Below, in pieces: positions 17,575 through 26,492 of a stretch of DNA of 58,374 nucleotides (within the stretch, counting starts at the first letter, position 1; the number at the start of each line of letters is the position of its first letter). The notes beneath the pieces were generated by a model. That model had not been told where the DNA came from and ran no database searches. It saw only the letters and a program-made list of their open reading frames with translations. A program made the position numbers and the translations under genes. This stretch comes from Kingella_B sp963529665 (GTDB lineage: Bacteria; Pseudomonadota; Gammaproteobacteria; Burkholderiales; Neisseriaceae). The DNA lies in assembly GCA_963529665.1 (NCBI GenBank), contig CAUSAG010000014.1:1-58374 (forward strand). The letters run 5' to 3'.

Positions 17575-20325
17575 ATGAAAACCACGCAATACAAAATCCT
17601 CACCCTCGCCGTGCTCACCGCGCTGCTTTCCGCCTGCGGTGGCGGTGGCGGCGGCAGCGGTTCCGATATCCGCCCCGACTACAACGGTGGTGGTGGCAAC
17701 AATAGCAACGCAGGTAACACGGGCAACACCAGCCGCCCCGTTTCAAGCAGCTGGCAAAGCGCCGCCGCCAACGACAAAGCCGAAGCCCTATCTGGCGATG
17801 GCGCATACGTTGGCATCGTAGATTCAGGCGTGAACCCCGACGGTGCAGGCTTGCGCCACCGCAACAGCCGCATCAGCAAAAAAGTGATAGACGTGGATAC
17901 CAACAATCTAGTGGACTCCACCGATGCCAACGGACACGGCACCAAAATGTCCGAAATCATCCTAGACACCGCCCCCCTTACCGCCATCAATTCAGGCGTA
18001 AACAGCCCCAGCAGCGTTTATTCTTCCACAGGGCTGGTAAACCTGCTGCTCGCCATGGAACAAGGCACCAAAATTGACGTGCTCAACAATTCCTACGGCG
18101 ACAACGTTTCCTCCAACAACATCACCACTGAATACGGCAAAGACTACGAACGGCTCAAAGACAGCTATCTCTTGCCGCTGTATCGCGAATTTGTGAACCG
18201 CGATGTGCTGGTGCTCAAAGCCGTTGGCAATGAAGACAAAGATATTGTGAACGTGGGCGCAGCATTGCCGCTTGTTGCCCCCGAACTGGAAAAAGGCTTT
18301 CTCGCCGTAACCGCCTACGACCAAGAGCGCGGCGAAAAAACCCAAAATGCCTGCGGCGATCTCACCAAAAATTGGTGCATCACCGCGCCCGAAGTGTTCT
18401 CCACCTACGGCACTGGCAGCGAAAAAACCACCTTCGCTGGCACATCCAACGCCACCGCCTATGTTTCCGCACTCGCCGCCCGCATCAAAAGCCGCTACGA
18501 CTGGTTTAGCAACGAAGACATCAAAAACGCGCTGATTACCACCGCCACCGATAAAGGTGCGCCAGGCGTGGATGGCGTGTGGGGGCATGGTTTGGTGAAT
18601 GCCGCCGCCAGTCTCAACGGCTACGGACGCTTTGATAAAACCCACACCTTCAATGTTGAAGGCAACAAACGCGCCTATTTCTTTGACAACAACATCTCAG
18701 GCGCAGGCGGCATGATTAAGCTCGGGCGCGACACTTTGGTGATGAACGGCAACAACAGCTACACCGGCAACACCGAAATCCGCGCGGGCGAATTGGTTGC
18801 CAACGGACATTCCGTTTCTAATCACATCGTTGCCAGCGGCGCCAAGCTCACCATCGGCGACAGCAGCGACACCATCCGCTTAGGCTCGGTGAGCAACCAA
18901 GGCACGCTGGAAGTGAACCAAGCCAATCTGCAAATCAACGGCAGCCTGAACAACCAAAACGGCAATATTGATCAAGCCATCGGCACGCACATCAACATCA
19001 GCGGCAGCGCTGATTTAGCCAACAGCAGTCTCACACTCACTGGCGTGAAAAGCGGCTATGTAACCCGACAAGGCAACACCGAAGTGCTGCTCAATGCCGA
19101 GCAAGGCATCAGCAACAAAACAGGCTTTGCCGTGCGCTATGCCAGCCAGCTGGGTGAATTGATTAACAACAGCTACAACGTAACCAACAAGCAAGTGAGC
19201 GTAACCACATCGCGCCAACAAATCGGTGACGTGTTGCGCGACCAAGCCAGCTACACGGGGCGCGACAAAACCATCTCCATCCTAGATGGCTTGCTAGACC
19301 AGCTGGATGCCAGCAAGCTGGGCGACTACATCACCTTCGGCTACGTTATGCCCACCAACGATAAACCCGTGGCAGGCGCAGGCATTGCCCAAGCCTTGCT
19401 CACCACGCGCACGCTCAACACCACCGTGTTCGGTTTAAGCACCGCAACCGCCCGCCACGCGCAAGAGCACACCGTAAACGAAAAAGTCGCCCGCAGCGAC
19501 AAAACTATGCAACAAGCCCTTGCCAGCAATCCAGAAGGCACGATGTGGGTGGACATGGGCTACGGTACATCCAACGCCCGCGATATGCACGACATCAACG
19601 GCAAAAGCAGGGATTACAGCCAATCGCTCGGCTTAGCCCGCCACTTTGGCGCAGACGGCAAACACGGCTTTGCCTTGCAATTGAGCAATCTGTCGCACCG
19701 CTGGACAGAAAGCTACGGCGGCTTAGAGAAAAAAATCACCACACGCGGCGCAGGCTTGGAAGGCGCATACACGTTTAACCATGGCAACTATTGGCTATCT
19801 GCCATGCTGGGCGTAGATTTTCTGAAAGCCAAAACCAACTTTGGCTCAGACCGCGCCAACCAATATTTGCTAGGCTTGGGCGTGGGCAAAGTGTTCAACT
19901 TTGAGCGTTTCAGCCTGATGCCCAGCCTTAGCCTGAAACACGCCCGCCTAAACGGCATGGACTACAACCTGAACCGCTACGGCGCAGATTTGGTTTCCGC
20001 CGATAATGTGAAAACCCACGAAACCAGCGCCACGCTCGGCATAGACGGCTTGTGGAAAATTGACGAAAAAGGCAAATGGACGCTCAACGCAGGCTTGAAA
20101 CTGCGCGAAATCCTGAACGGCAAAACGCGCTACACCGCCAACTACAGCGGCATCAAACAAGGCGTGAGCGAATCGTATTCAGGGCATCGCCCCAACATCG
20201 CCTTCACGCTCGGCACGAACTACCAAATCAGCGACAGCTTGAACGTGTACCTCAACGGCGTGTATGAAAACGGGCGCTACCGCAATAAACGCGCGACAAA
20301 TGTTGGCTTGGGGTGGAAGTTCTAA
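17575..20325 (+). CDS. lipoprotein subtilisin-like autotransporter protease (NalP-like)
   Basis: A 916-residue type Va autotransporter. The signal ends in LLSACGGGG (lipid Cys21), followed by a Gly/Asn/Ser linker. The S8 peptidase domain has all three catalytic residues: Asp83 in GIVDSGVNP, His121 in NGHGTKMSE, and Ser291 in AGTSNATAYVSALAA. A passenger repeat NGNNSYTGNTEIRAGEL lies near residue 385. The last 270 or so residues form the beta-barrel, ending in GLGWKF. Lipid anchor plus S8 passenger is the architecture of meningococcal NalP, which trims surface proteins including lipoproteins. Unlike nalP it shows no long homopolymer, only a GGTGGC-rich stretch after Cys21. A terminator follows at 20364. 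Confidence 0.92.
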   Translation: MKTTQYKILTLAVLTALLSACGGGGGGSGSDIRPDYNGGGGNNSNAGNTGNTSRPVSSSWQSAAANDKAEALSGDGAYVGIVDSGVNPDGAGLRHRNSRISKKVIDVDTNNLVDSTDANGHGTKMSEIILDTAPLTAINSGVNSPSSVYSSTGLVNLLLAMEQGTKIDVLNNSYGDNVSSNNITTEYGKDYERLKDSYLLPLYREFVNRDVLVLKAVGNEDKDIVNVGAALPLVAPELEKGFLAVTAYDQERGEKTQNACGDLTKNWCITAPEVFSTYGTGSEKTTFAGTSNATAYVSALAARIKSRYDWFSNEDIKNALITTATDKGAPGVDGVWGHGLVNAAASLNGYGRFDKTHTFNVEGNKRAYFFDNNISGAGGMIKLGRDTLVMNGNNSYTGNTEIRAGELVANGHSVSNHIVASGAKLTIGDSSDTIRLGSVSNQGTLEVNQANLQINGSLNNQNGNIDQAIGTHINISGSADLANSSLTLTGVKSGYVTRQGNTEVLLNAEQGISNKTGFAVRYASQLGELINNSYNVTNKQVSVTTSRQQIGDVLRDQASYTGRDKTISILDGLLDQLDASKLGDYITFGYVMPTNDKPVAGAGIAQALLTTRTLNTTVFGLSTATARHAQEHTVNEKVARSDKTMQQALASNPEGTMWVDMGYGTSNARDMHDINGKSRDYSQSLGLARHFGADGKHGFALQLSNLSHRWTESYGGLEKKITTRGAGLEGAYTFNHGNYWLSAMLGVDFLKAKTNFGSDRANQYLLGLGVGKVFNFERFSLMPSLSLKHARLNGMDYNLNRYGADLVSADNVKTHETSATLGIDGLWKIDEKGKWTLNAGLKLREILNGKTRYTANYSGIKQGVSESYSGHRPNIAFTLGTNYQISDSLNVYLNGVYENGRYRNKRATNVGLGWKF

Positions 20326-20363
20326 GCCCTGCTGATAGCTGATAAACGCGTTCTCGTGTGAAA

Positions 20364-20410
20364 AAAATCCGCATTTTGTTTCTGATGATGAAGCGAAGTG
20401 CGGATTTTGT
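20364..20410 (+). terminator. terminator of the autotransporter gene
   Basis: AAAATCCGCA at 20364-20373 pairs with TGCGGATTTT at 20399-20408, followed by GTTT. It lies about 40 bases after the stop codon. Confidence 0.7.
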
Positions 20411-20419
20411 TTGGGCTTG

Positions 20420-20649
20420 AAAGGCAGCCTGAAAAAGGGAAATCTGTTTTCAGGCTGCCTATCTTGTCTTGCCAACCGCATCGCAGCATTACCGCGCAAA
20501 GTTTGCAGGTCGGCGCATTTATGCCCGACAAATCCCATCCACCATCCCCATCCACCAATCCCAAACCAAAACACAAAGGCAGCCTGAAAAAGGAAAACCT
20601 CGTTTTCAGGCTGCCTATCTTGTCTTGCCAACCGTATCACAGCATCACC
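20420..20649. repeat. duplicated 74-base DUS-pair module
   Basis: Two direct copies lie at 20420-20493 and 20575-20649. Each consists of an inverted DUS pair followed by ATCTTGTCTTGCCAACCG and a CAGCAT-ACC tail, with roughly 85 percent identity. The 327-base gap after the autotransporter gene contains these, the terminator, and GTCGGCGCATTTATGCCCGAC at about 20510. I see no gene here. Confidence 0.75.
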
Positions 20650-20652
20650 CCA

Positions 20653-21699
20653 TCACTCCACGCGCCGAATATCCGACGTAATGCGATAAAAATCCCACGC
20701 CCCGCCCGCAAATCCTCGGCACAGCCCCGTATCCATCGCTTCTGCCAACACAAATTCCGCGCCATTCCATGCGTAGGTTTCCAGCGCCAAGCAATCGCCC
20801 GCTGCGCGCCCTTTGCTGCCCACGCTCAGCAAGCCATTGTGATAACCCTTGCCGCTGTTGCCAAACCTGCCCACATATTTTTTCACCTGCTTGCCCTTGC
20901 CATCGGTGATAAAAAATTCATCTTCATCCTGCTGCGCGCCGCGCGTGCAAACCAGCGCCAGCAGCGCGTTGTCCTTATCCAGCGGATAAAGCGTGATGTC
21001 TTGTTTATCCGCCGCGGGACAGTCTTGTCTCTCTGGCGCTCCCGCCGCTTGGCGCGCGGCAAGCAATTGCCCCTGCACATTTTTGTAGCCCTTGCTGGCA
21101 AATTTAATCACCACCGCCTTATCCTGCGAAACAGGCGGCACGTTGACAACAGGCTTAGGCTCGGCGGCGCGCACGCTTTTTTTCTCGTTGCCAATATGAA
21201 TAAACGCGGTGGGCGTGCCCTCGCGCTGCTGGATTTCATCGGCGTGCAACAGCGCCACATTCGCACCCACGTTGGATAGCGTCCACAGCGTGTCTTGCTG
21301 TTTGAAGGCAACATTTTGCCCGCGCTTGATGGCGGTGAGCAGCTGTTGCGTTTGGCTGTCGCTGAGCTTGCCCTTGCCGCTGGGCGGCTGCAAAACTACT
21401 TGCCCTTGCACCTTGCCATCAATCAGCAAATCGGCGTGGGCGATGTCTGCTGCGCCGTGCAAATAAATCTCGCCCATAATCGGCGTGTTTTCGCCTGCGG
21501 CGCGGGTAAACAACACGCTAACGGGCTTGGCGCTGCTGCTGGCTTGGTAGCCCGCAATGCGGCAAGTGCCCGTGTTGTCGCAGGCGATTTTCCAATCTTT
21601 GTTGTTGCTATCTAGGCTGTCTGGCGGCGGTTCAGCGTGCAAAACAGCGGCTGCTAACGCCGTCGCCAGCGCAATGCCAAGGTGGATAACATGAGCCAT
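20653..21699 (-). CDS. exported DUF1176-like protein
   Basis: The 348-residue product starts MAHVIHLGIALATALAAAVLHAEPPP, a signal peptide cleaved near residue 22. The order of conserved pieces resembles DUF1176 proteins: KDWKIACDNTGTCRIAGY near the N-terminus, a middle IKRGQNVAF, then DKQDITLYPLDKDNALLALVCTRGAQ. The C-terminal part carries LALETYAWNGAEFVLAE. It should be periplasmic; no function is established for the family. The start at 21699 has AAAGGAATCATC upstream. It is convergent with the autotransporter gene. Confidence 0.75.
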   Translation of the reverse strand: MAHVIHLGIALATALAAAVLHAEPPPDSLDSNNKDWKIACDNTGTCRIAGYQASSSAKPVSVLFTRAAGENTPIMGEIYLHGAADIAHADLLIDGKVQGQVVLQPPSGKGKLSDSQTQQLLTAIKRGQNVAFKQQDTLWTLSNVGANVALLHADEIQQREGTPTAFIHIGNEKKSVRAAEPKPVVNVPPVSQDKAVVIKFASKGYKNVQGQLLAARQAAGAPERQDCPAADKQDITLYPLDKDNALLALVCTRGAQQDEDEFFITDGKGKQVKKYVGRFGNSGKGYHNGLLSVGSKGRAAGDCLALETYAWNGAEFVLAEAMDTGLCRGFAGGAWDFYRITSDIRRVE

Positions 21700-21977
21700 G
21701 ATGATTCCTTTCAACAGATAAAAATCAGCTAAAAAACAATACGCATAAATGCTCAATCAGCATTATATCGTGTATTTTCAGGCTGCCTTAGCGCGATTTC
21801 TGCCAACTGGGGCAGCCTGAAAACCCTGTGCAAGCTATAATGCCAAGCCCGTAGGCGGCAAACTGCGCCCGCGTTTTCAAATGGTTTACGGGCGGGCGAT
21901 TCTCCATTTTCAGGCTGCCTTTGCCGCCCTGCTCGCAACCATATCGGCAGCCTGAAACTCTCTCACAAGGAAACTTC

Positions 21978-22769
21978 ATGCAAACTGAAAAAGTTATCCA
22001 ACACATCGTTAGCTGGCTGAGCGATTACGCCAGCCAAGCGCGTGCGCAAGGCTTTGTGGTTGGCGTGTCGGGCGGTATAGATTCTGCCGTGGTGTCCACG
22101 CTTTGCGCCCAAACCGCGCTGCCCACGCTGTTGCTCAATATGCCCATCCGCCAAAAGATTGACCAATTTGACCGTGCCGCCGAACACATCGCCGCGCTCG
22201 TTGCCCAATATCCCAACGCACGCGGCGAAACCGTTGATTTAACCCCCACCTTTGAACAATTTGAACGCACCGTGCTTGCAGGCAGCCTGAAAAGCCCCAA
22301 CCAAGACCTCGCCATGGCAAACACCCGCTCGCGCCTGCGCATGACCACGCTGTATTACTACGGGCAAATCAACGGCTTGCTCGTTGCTGGCACGGGCAAC
22401 AAGGTGGAAGACTTTGGCGTAGGCTTTTTCACCAAATACGGCGATGGCGGCGTGGACATCAGCCCGATTGCCGATTTGCTCAAAACGCAGGTGTACACCA
22501 TCGCCCAAACCTTAAACATCGCCGCATCCATCCAAACCGCCGCGCCCACCGATGGGCTGTGGGATGGCGAGCGCACCGACGAGCAACAAATGGGCGCAAC
22601 TTACCCCGAATTAGAACGCGCCATGGCGCAATTTGAAAACGGCATCACGCGCGAAGCCTTAACGGGGCGCGAGCAAGAAGTGTTTGATATATTTGTGAAA
22701 CTCAACCGCGCCACGCAGCATAAAATCCAGCCCATCCCCGTGTGCAAAATCCCCAAGGAATGGCTATGA
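21978..22769 (+). CDS. nadE: NAD(+) synthase, ammonia-dependent
   Basis: The enzyme makes NAD from deamido-NAD, ATP and ammonia. The 263-residue length means there is no glutaminase domain. The PP-loop SGGIDSAVVSTL lies near residue 33. NTRSRLRMTTLYYYGQ, GTGNKVEDFGVGFFTKYGDG and PTDGLWDGERTDEQQMG follow. ATG 21978 has CAAGGAAACTTC upstream. Its stop overlaps the start of the HAD phosphatase gene by four bases (ATGA), so the two form an operon. The gap upstream (21700-21977) contains only DUS copies and the divergent start regions. Confidence 0.95.
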   Translation: MQTEKVIQHIVSWLSDYASQARAQGFVVGVSGGIDSAVVSTLCAQTALPTLLLNMPIRQKIDQFDRAAEHIAALVAQYPNARGETVDLTPTFEQFERTVLAGSLKSPNQDLAMANTRSRLRMTTLYYYGQINGLLVAGTGNKVEDFGVGFFTKYGDGGVDISPIADLLKTQVYTIAQTLNIAASIQTAAPTDGLWDGERTDEQQMGATYPELERAMAQFENGITREALTGREQEVFDIFVKLNRATQHKIQPIPVCKIPKEWL

Positions 22770-23575
22770 AACCCCAGCCCAAAATCATCTTTTTTGACAT
22801 CGACGAAACGCTGTACATCAATCGCGGCAAAAAATACATCCCCGAAAGCACCAAAACCGCGCTGAAACTGTTGAAACAAAAAGGCATCATCACCGCCATC
22901 GCCACAGGGCGCACCATCCCATCCATGCCCAGCAAAATTGTTGAATTGATTGCAGAATGCGGCATTGAAATGATTGTTTCGCTAAACGGGCAATATGTGG
23001 AATACCAAGGCAAGCCGTTGGCAAAATTTCCGTTTAACAAAACCCAGCTCGCCCAGCTATCAGGCAGCCTGAAAGCGCACAACATCGCCCACATTTTCGC
23101 CACGCGCGAAGGCTTGTTTGCCATCGCCGAAGACCACTATCTGCGCGATGCGCTCAACGCGCTGGGCATCAGCTACGCGCGCGACCCTAACGCCTGCGAC
23201 AAATACGACACCTATCAAGTGCTCGCCTTTTATCCTGCCGAACAAGATGGCGCGGTTGCTCCGCTGTTGCCAGCCAATGTGCAAACCATTCGCTGGCATC
23301 CCAGCGGCGTGGATATTTTGGACAAAGCAGGCTCCAAAGCACGGGGCATCGCTGCGGCGTTGGATAAACTGGGCATCAGCATCGCCGACAGCATGGCATT
23401 TGGCGATGGCCCGAACGATTTTGAAATGCTAGAAGCGGTGGGCTTTGGCGTGGCAATGGGCAACGCCATCCCTGCGCTGAAAGCCGTTGCCGATTATGTT
23501 TGCCCCAGCATTGATGAAGACGGCATCTATCGCGGCTTGGTGGAATTGGGCGTGATAGAAGCCGCTGCGGCGTAG
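22766..23575 (+). CDS. Cof-type HAD-IIB family phosphatase
   Basis: The 269-residue protein has HAD motif I (FFDIDETLYIN, nucleophile Asp with the second Asp two residues on), motif II in TAIATGRTIPS, and the C-terminal motifs in KARGIAAALDKLGIS and MAFGDGPNDFEMLEAVG. A large cap domain sits between motifs II and III, as in Cof/YbiV enzymes that dephosphorylate sugar phosphates or FMN; the substrate cannot be read from sequence. It starts within the nadE stop region behind AAGGAATGGCT, so it is translated with nadE. Confidence 0.9.
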   Translation: MKPQPKIIFFDIDETLYINRGKKYIPESTKTALKLLKQKGIITAIATGRTIPSMPSKIVELIAECGIEMIVSLNGQYVEYQGKPLAKFPFNKTQLAQLSGSLKAHNIAHIFATREGLFAIAEDHYLRDALNALGISYARDPNACDKYDTYQVLAFYPAEQDGAVAPLLPANVQTIRWHPSGVDILDKAGSKARGIAAALDKLGISIADSMAFGDGPNDFEMLEAVGFGVAMGNAIPALKAVADYVCPSIDEDGIYRGLVELGVIEAAAA

Positions 23576-23752
23576 TGTTTTTCAGGCTGCCTTTTGCACG
23601 TTATCAAAGGCAGCCTGAAAACCAATTGGCGCGGATAAAATGGGTTTAACGCGCCGCCACAAATGCCCAAATTAAATCTTTTAATCAAAACCAAACACAA
23701 TCTGAAATACAATAGCGAAACTTTATTATCCATCCCCAACAAGGAGAGCAAC

Positions 23753-25159
23753 ATGAAACAAATCCAAGCAGACGTTGTAGTAATCGGTGGCGGTACGGCA
23801 GGCATGGGTGCCTACCGCAACGCCCTATTGCACACGCCCAACGTGTATTTAATTGAAGGCAATGTGTTTGGCACCACCTGCGCGCGCGTGGGCTGCATGC
23901 CATCCAAGCTGATGATTGCCGCCGCCGATGCCCGCCATCATGCACTGCACACCGATCCCTTTGGCGTGCATTTGGATAAATCGTCCATCCGCGTGAACGG
24001 CGAAGAAGTGATGAACCGCGTGAAATCTGAACGCGATCGCTTCGTTGGCTTTGTGGTGGAAGACGTGATGGTGTGGGATGAGAACAAGCGCATTATGGGC
24101 AACGCCAAATTTGTGGACGAACACACCATTCAAGTGGGCGATCACACGCAAATCCGCGCTGATCGCATCGTCATCGCCACAGGCTCGCGCCCCGTGATAT
24201 TCCCGCAATGGCAGGTTTTGGGCGATAAATTGATTGTGAACGACGATGTGTTCTCATGGAACACGCTGCCTGAAAGCGTTGCTGTATTCGGGCCAGGCGT
24301 GATTGGCTTGGAGCTGGGGCAGGCGTTATCCCGCTTGGGCGTGCGCGTGGAAATCTTTGGCATTGGCGGCTTGCTGGGCGGCATCAGCGATCCCATTATC
24401 CTGCAAGAAGCGGTGGGAGTGTTCAGCGAAGAGCTGACTTTGCACCTTGATGCCAAAACCGAAGTTGCGCTCAACAGCGAAGGCAAGGTAGTCGTGCAAT
24501 GGGAACAAGATGGCGAACGCGGCACATTCACGGCGGATTACCTGCTCGCGGCTACGGGTCGCCGCCCTAATGTGGACAATCTGGGCTTGGAAAATCTCAA
24601 CATAGAGCTGGACGCGCGCGGCGTGCCCATTGCCAATCCGCACACCATGCAAACCAGCATTGCGCATATTTTTATCGCGGGCGATGCGTCCAACCAACTG
24701 CCGCTGCTGCACGAAGCCGCTGACCAAGGCAAGATTGCGGGCGACAACGCAGGGCGTTTCCCCGATGTGCAAGCGGGTTTGCGCCGCAGCATGATTGGCG
24801 TGGTGTTTACCGACCCGCAAATTGCCAGCGTGGGCGCGCGTTTTGCCACGCTGCAAGCGCAGTATGGCGAGCGCTTTGAGCAAGATGTGGTGATTGGGCA
24901 GGTGTCGTTCCAAAATCAAGGGCGCAGCCGCGTGATGCTGGTGAACAAAGGGCATCTGCGCGTGTATGCCGACCGCGAAACTGGGCGTTTCTTGGGCGCG
25001 GAAATGGTCGGCCCTGCGGCGGAACACATCGCGCACTTGCTGGCATGGGCGCATCAAATGAAAATGACCGTGCCGCAAATGCTGGATATGCCGTTCTATC
25101 ATCCTGTGATTGAAGAAGGCTTGCGCACGGCATTGCGCGATGCGGCGGCGCAGATGTAA
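23753..25159 (+). CDS. dihydrolipoamide dehydrogenase-like flavoprotein
   Basis: A class I pyridine-nucleotide disulfide oxidoreductase of 468 residues. It has the N-terminal FAD fold VVVIGGGTAGMGAY, the redox-active pair TTCARVGCMPSK (C-x4-C), the NAD-binding GPGVIGLELGQALSRLG, the second FAD motif IFIAGDAS, and the C-terminal HPVIEE active-site His/Glu pair. The redox loop differs from the usual GTCLNVGCIPSK of PDH-bound Lpd, so a stand-alone role is as likely as service in a 2-oxoacid complex. ATG 23753 follows AAGGAGAGCAAC. It is a single-gene unit with a terminator at 25179. Confidence 0.88.
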   Translation: MKQIQADVVVIGGGTAGMGAYRNALLHTPNVYLIEGNVFGTTCARVGCMPSKLMIAAADARHHALHTDPFGVHLDKSSIRVNGEEVMNRVKSERDRFVGFVVEDVMVWDENKRIMGNAKFVDEHTIQVGDHTQIRADRIVIATGSRPVIFPQWQVLGDKLIVNDDVFSWNTLPESVAVFGPGVIGLELGQALSRLGVRVEIFGIGGLLGGISDPIILQEAVGVFSEELTLHLDAKTEVALNSEGKVVVQWEQDGERGTFTADYLLAATGRRPNVDNLGLENLNIELDARGVPIANPHTMQTSIAHIFIAGDASNQLPLLHEAADQGKIAGDNAGRFPDVQAGLRRSMIGVVFTDPQIASVGARFATLQAQYGERFEQDVVIGQVSFQNQGRSRVMLVNKGHLRVYADRETGRFLGAEMVGPAAEHIAHLLAWAHQMKMTVPQMLDMPFYHPVIEEGLRTALRDAAAQM

Positions 25160-25178
25160 CGCTGTTGCCCAAGCAATT

Positions 25179-25222
25179 AGGCAGCCTGAAAAGGGAATTT
25201 CCACTTTCAGGCTGCCTTTTTA
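25179..25222 (+). terminator. DUS-pair terminator after the lipoamide dehydrogenase-like gene
   Basis: AGGCAGCCTGAAA at 25179 pairs with the inverted copy at 25205-25217, followed by TTTTT. Another DUS pair lies at 25306-25347, before the next gene on the minus strand. Confidence 0.7.
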
Positions 25223-25382
25223 TGCACTTTTGTGTTGTGCGGTTTGCGGTGCAAAACCGTTGCGAACGCCATTGTGTCTGCGCGGCTTGAATCTTGCCAA
25301 CGGCAAAAGGCAGCCTGAAAACCCCTATTCGGTTTTCAGGCTGCCTTTGTTGTTTCAAATGTTTGGTTAAACGAAACGGGCA

Positions 25383-25787
25383 TCACCAAAACGGCGCCGC
25401 CATTTTGCGCAGACAAAAATGCACCGCAGGCAATTGGAAGCAGGTGTAGCGCGCCTTTTGGGCGTTGCGGGTTTTCTTAAACGCGCCGTTGCGTTGGTAC
25501 AGCGTTAGCGGTGCATCGCCGTGCTGATAACGCCAAGATTGCGTGTCGGCTTGGTATTCGGCGGTGAAATCGTATTGCCGCTTGCCAATTTGCACGCTCT
25601 GCGATTGCACGTCGGGCAGATTAGGGCGCGGCGCGGACGACACCGTTTGCACACGGCAGCGTTGCGCTTTTTCAGGCTGCCCATTGGCGCGAACATAGCG
25701 GCATTGCGTGTCGGCAAGCTGGGGTATATCGGCATGGGCATACAGCGCGGCACACAACGCCAGCGCCAGCGTTAATTTTTTCTGCAT
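25383..25787 (-). CDS. small exported protein of unknown function
   Basis: The 134-residue product starts MQKKLTLALALCAALYAHADIP, a signal peptide cleaved after about residue 19. The mature part is basic, with YDFTAEYQADTQSWRYQHGDAPLTL in its middle and four cysteines in total besides the signal. I recognise no family. The start has TTGGAGTAACACC upstream. A DUS encodes NGQPEKAQR. It is followed on the same strand by nothing closer than the DUS pair at 25306. Confidence 0.65.
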   Translation of the reverse strand: MQKKLTLALALCAALYAHADIPQLADTQCRYVRANGQPEKAQRCRVQTVSSAPRPNLPDVQSQSVQIGKRQYDFTAEYQADTQSWRYQHGDAPLTLYQRNGAFKKTRNAQKARYTCFQLPAVHFCLRKMAAPFW

Positions 25788-25824
25788 GGTGTTACTCCAA
25801 CTTATCGTTGTTCATTCAAGGCTA

Positions 25825-25886
25825 AGGCAGCCTGAAAATCAGTGAAACGAAGCTAAAACAGCATTGAAAAGCGTTTCAGGCTGCCC
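25825..25886. repeat. DUS - GAAGCTAAAAC module - inverted DUS
   Basis: AGGCAGCCTGAAAATC then GAAACGAAGCTAAAAC and an inverted DUS at about 25874. This is another member of the composite repeat family. Confidence 0.6.
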
Positions 25887-25891
25887 AAACC

Positions 25892-26416
25892 TTACGCCAA
25901 TTCTTCGTTCACAATCTCGCGCACACCGCCCGCCGCGTCAATCAGCTCAATGCCAATCGCGTCTATGCCGTCGCGTTGCAACTGCGCGAACGAAATCGTC
26001 TCTCCGTTTATCAGCTCAACCATGCCGTTTTCATCGCAAAAATCGTCGCGCTCTTCTTCATAATCAATGTTGTAAAACACGGTGATGCGGATTTGGTAAC
26101 GCTGGTCGTCCAAATCTTGCAATGGGCGGTTGGCGGTTACATCGGCATCGTATTCGTCGCAAAACAGCGCGTTGTAGCCGTGCGCCGCGCCGTCAAACAG
26201 CAAGGCTTCGCTGCCGCTGGCGGGGTCTAGGGCAACCAGTTTGGCGGGCGCATCATCGCGGGCAACCAAGCAGCCTTGTTCAAATTCGCCGAAATAGCGC
26301 AGGGCTAGGCAGTCGTTGCCGTTGATGGCGAAGATGAATTCGCGCCGAATGCCGTCGGCATCGCTTTTCAGGCTGCCTGAAAGCACATGGTTTTCGTAAT
26401 ATGTCGGGATGGGCAT
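25892..26416 (-). CDS. acidic cytoplasmic protein of unknown function
   Basis: The 174-residue product (MPIPTYYENHVLSGSLKSD) has a strong ribosome site (AAGGAGACAACA). It is very acidic towards the C-terminus (DYEEERDDFCDENG) and has no signal or membrane segment. FAINGNDCLALRYFGEFEQGCLVARDD suggests a small beta-rich domain. I do not recognise the family. Residues SGSLKSD come from an in-frame DUS near the N-terminus. The gene lies downstream of infB on the same strand, separated from it by a DUS-pair hairpin. Confidence 0.68.
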   Translation of the reverse strand: MPIPTYYENHVLSGSLKSDADGIRREFIFAINGNDCLALRYFGEFEQGCLVARDDAPAKLVALDPASGSEALLFDGAAHGYNALFCDEYDADVTANRPLQDLDDQRYQIRITVFYNIDYEEERDDFCDENGMVELINGETISFAQLQRDGIDAIGIELIDAAGGVREIVNEELA

Positions 26417-26437
26417 TGTTGTCTCCTTATGCTTTGA

Positions 26438-26477
26438 AGGCAGCCTGAAAACGAGTATTTCCGTTTTCAGGCTGCCT
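26438..26477 (-). terminator. DUS-pair terminator of the rimP-nusA-infB operon
   Basis: AGGCAGCCTGAAAACG at 26438-26453 and its exact inverse at 26462-26477 form a 16-bp stem with an 8-base loop, 15 bases after the infB stop. Confidence 0.65.
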
Positions 26478-26492
26478 ATTGGTTACGGCTGT

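Noticed and set aside
17636..17664. Glycine-codon run after the lipid Cys of the autotransporter as a phase-variation tract
   Set aside because: It alternates GGT and GGC and has no homopolymer longer than three bases, so slippage like that in nalP is not expected.
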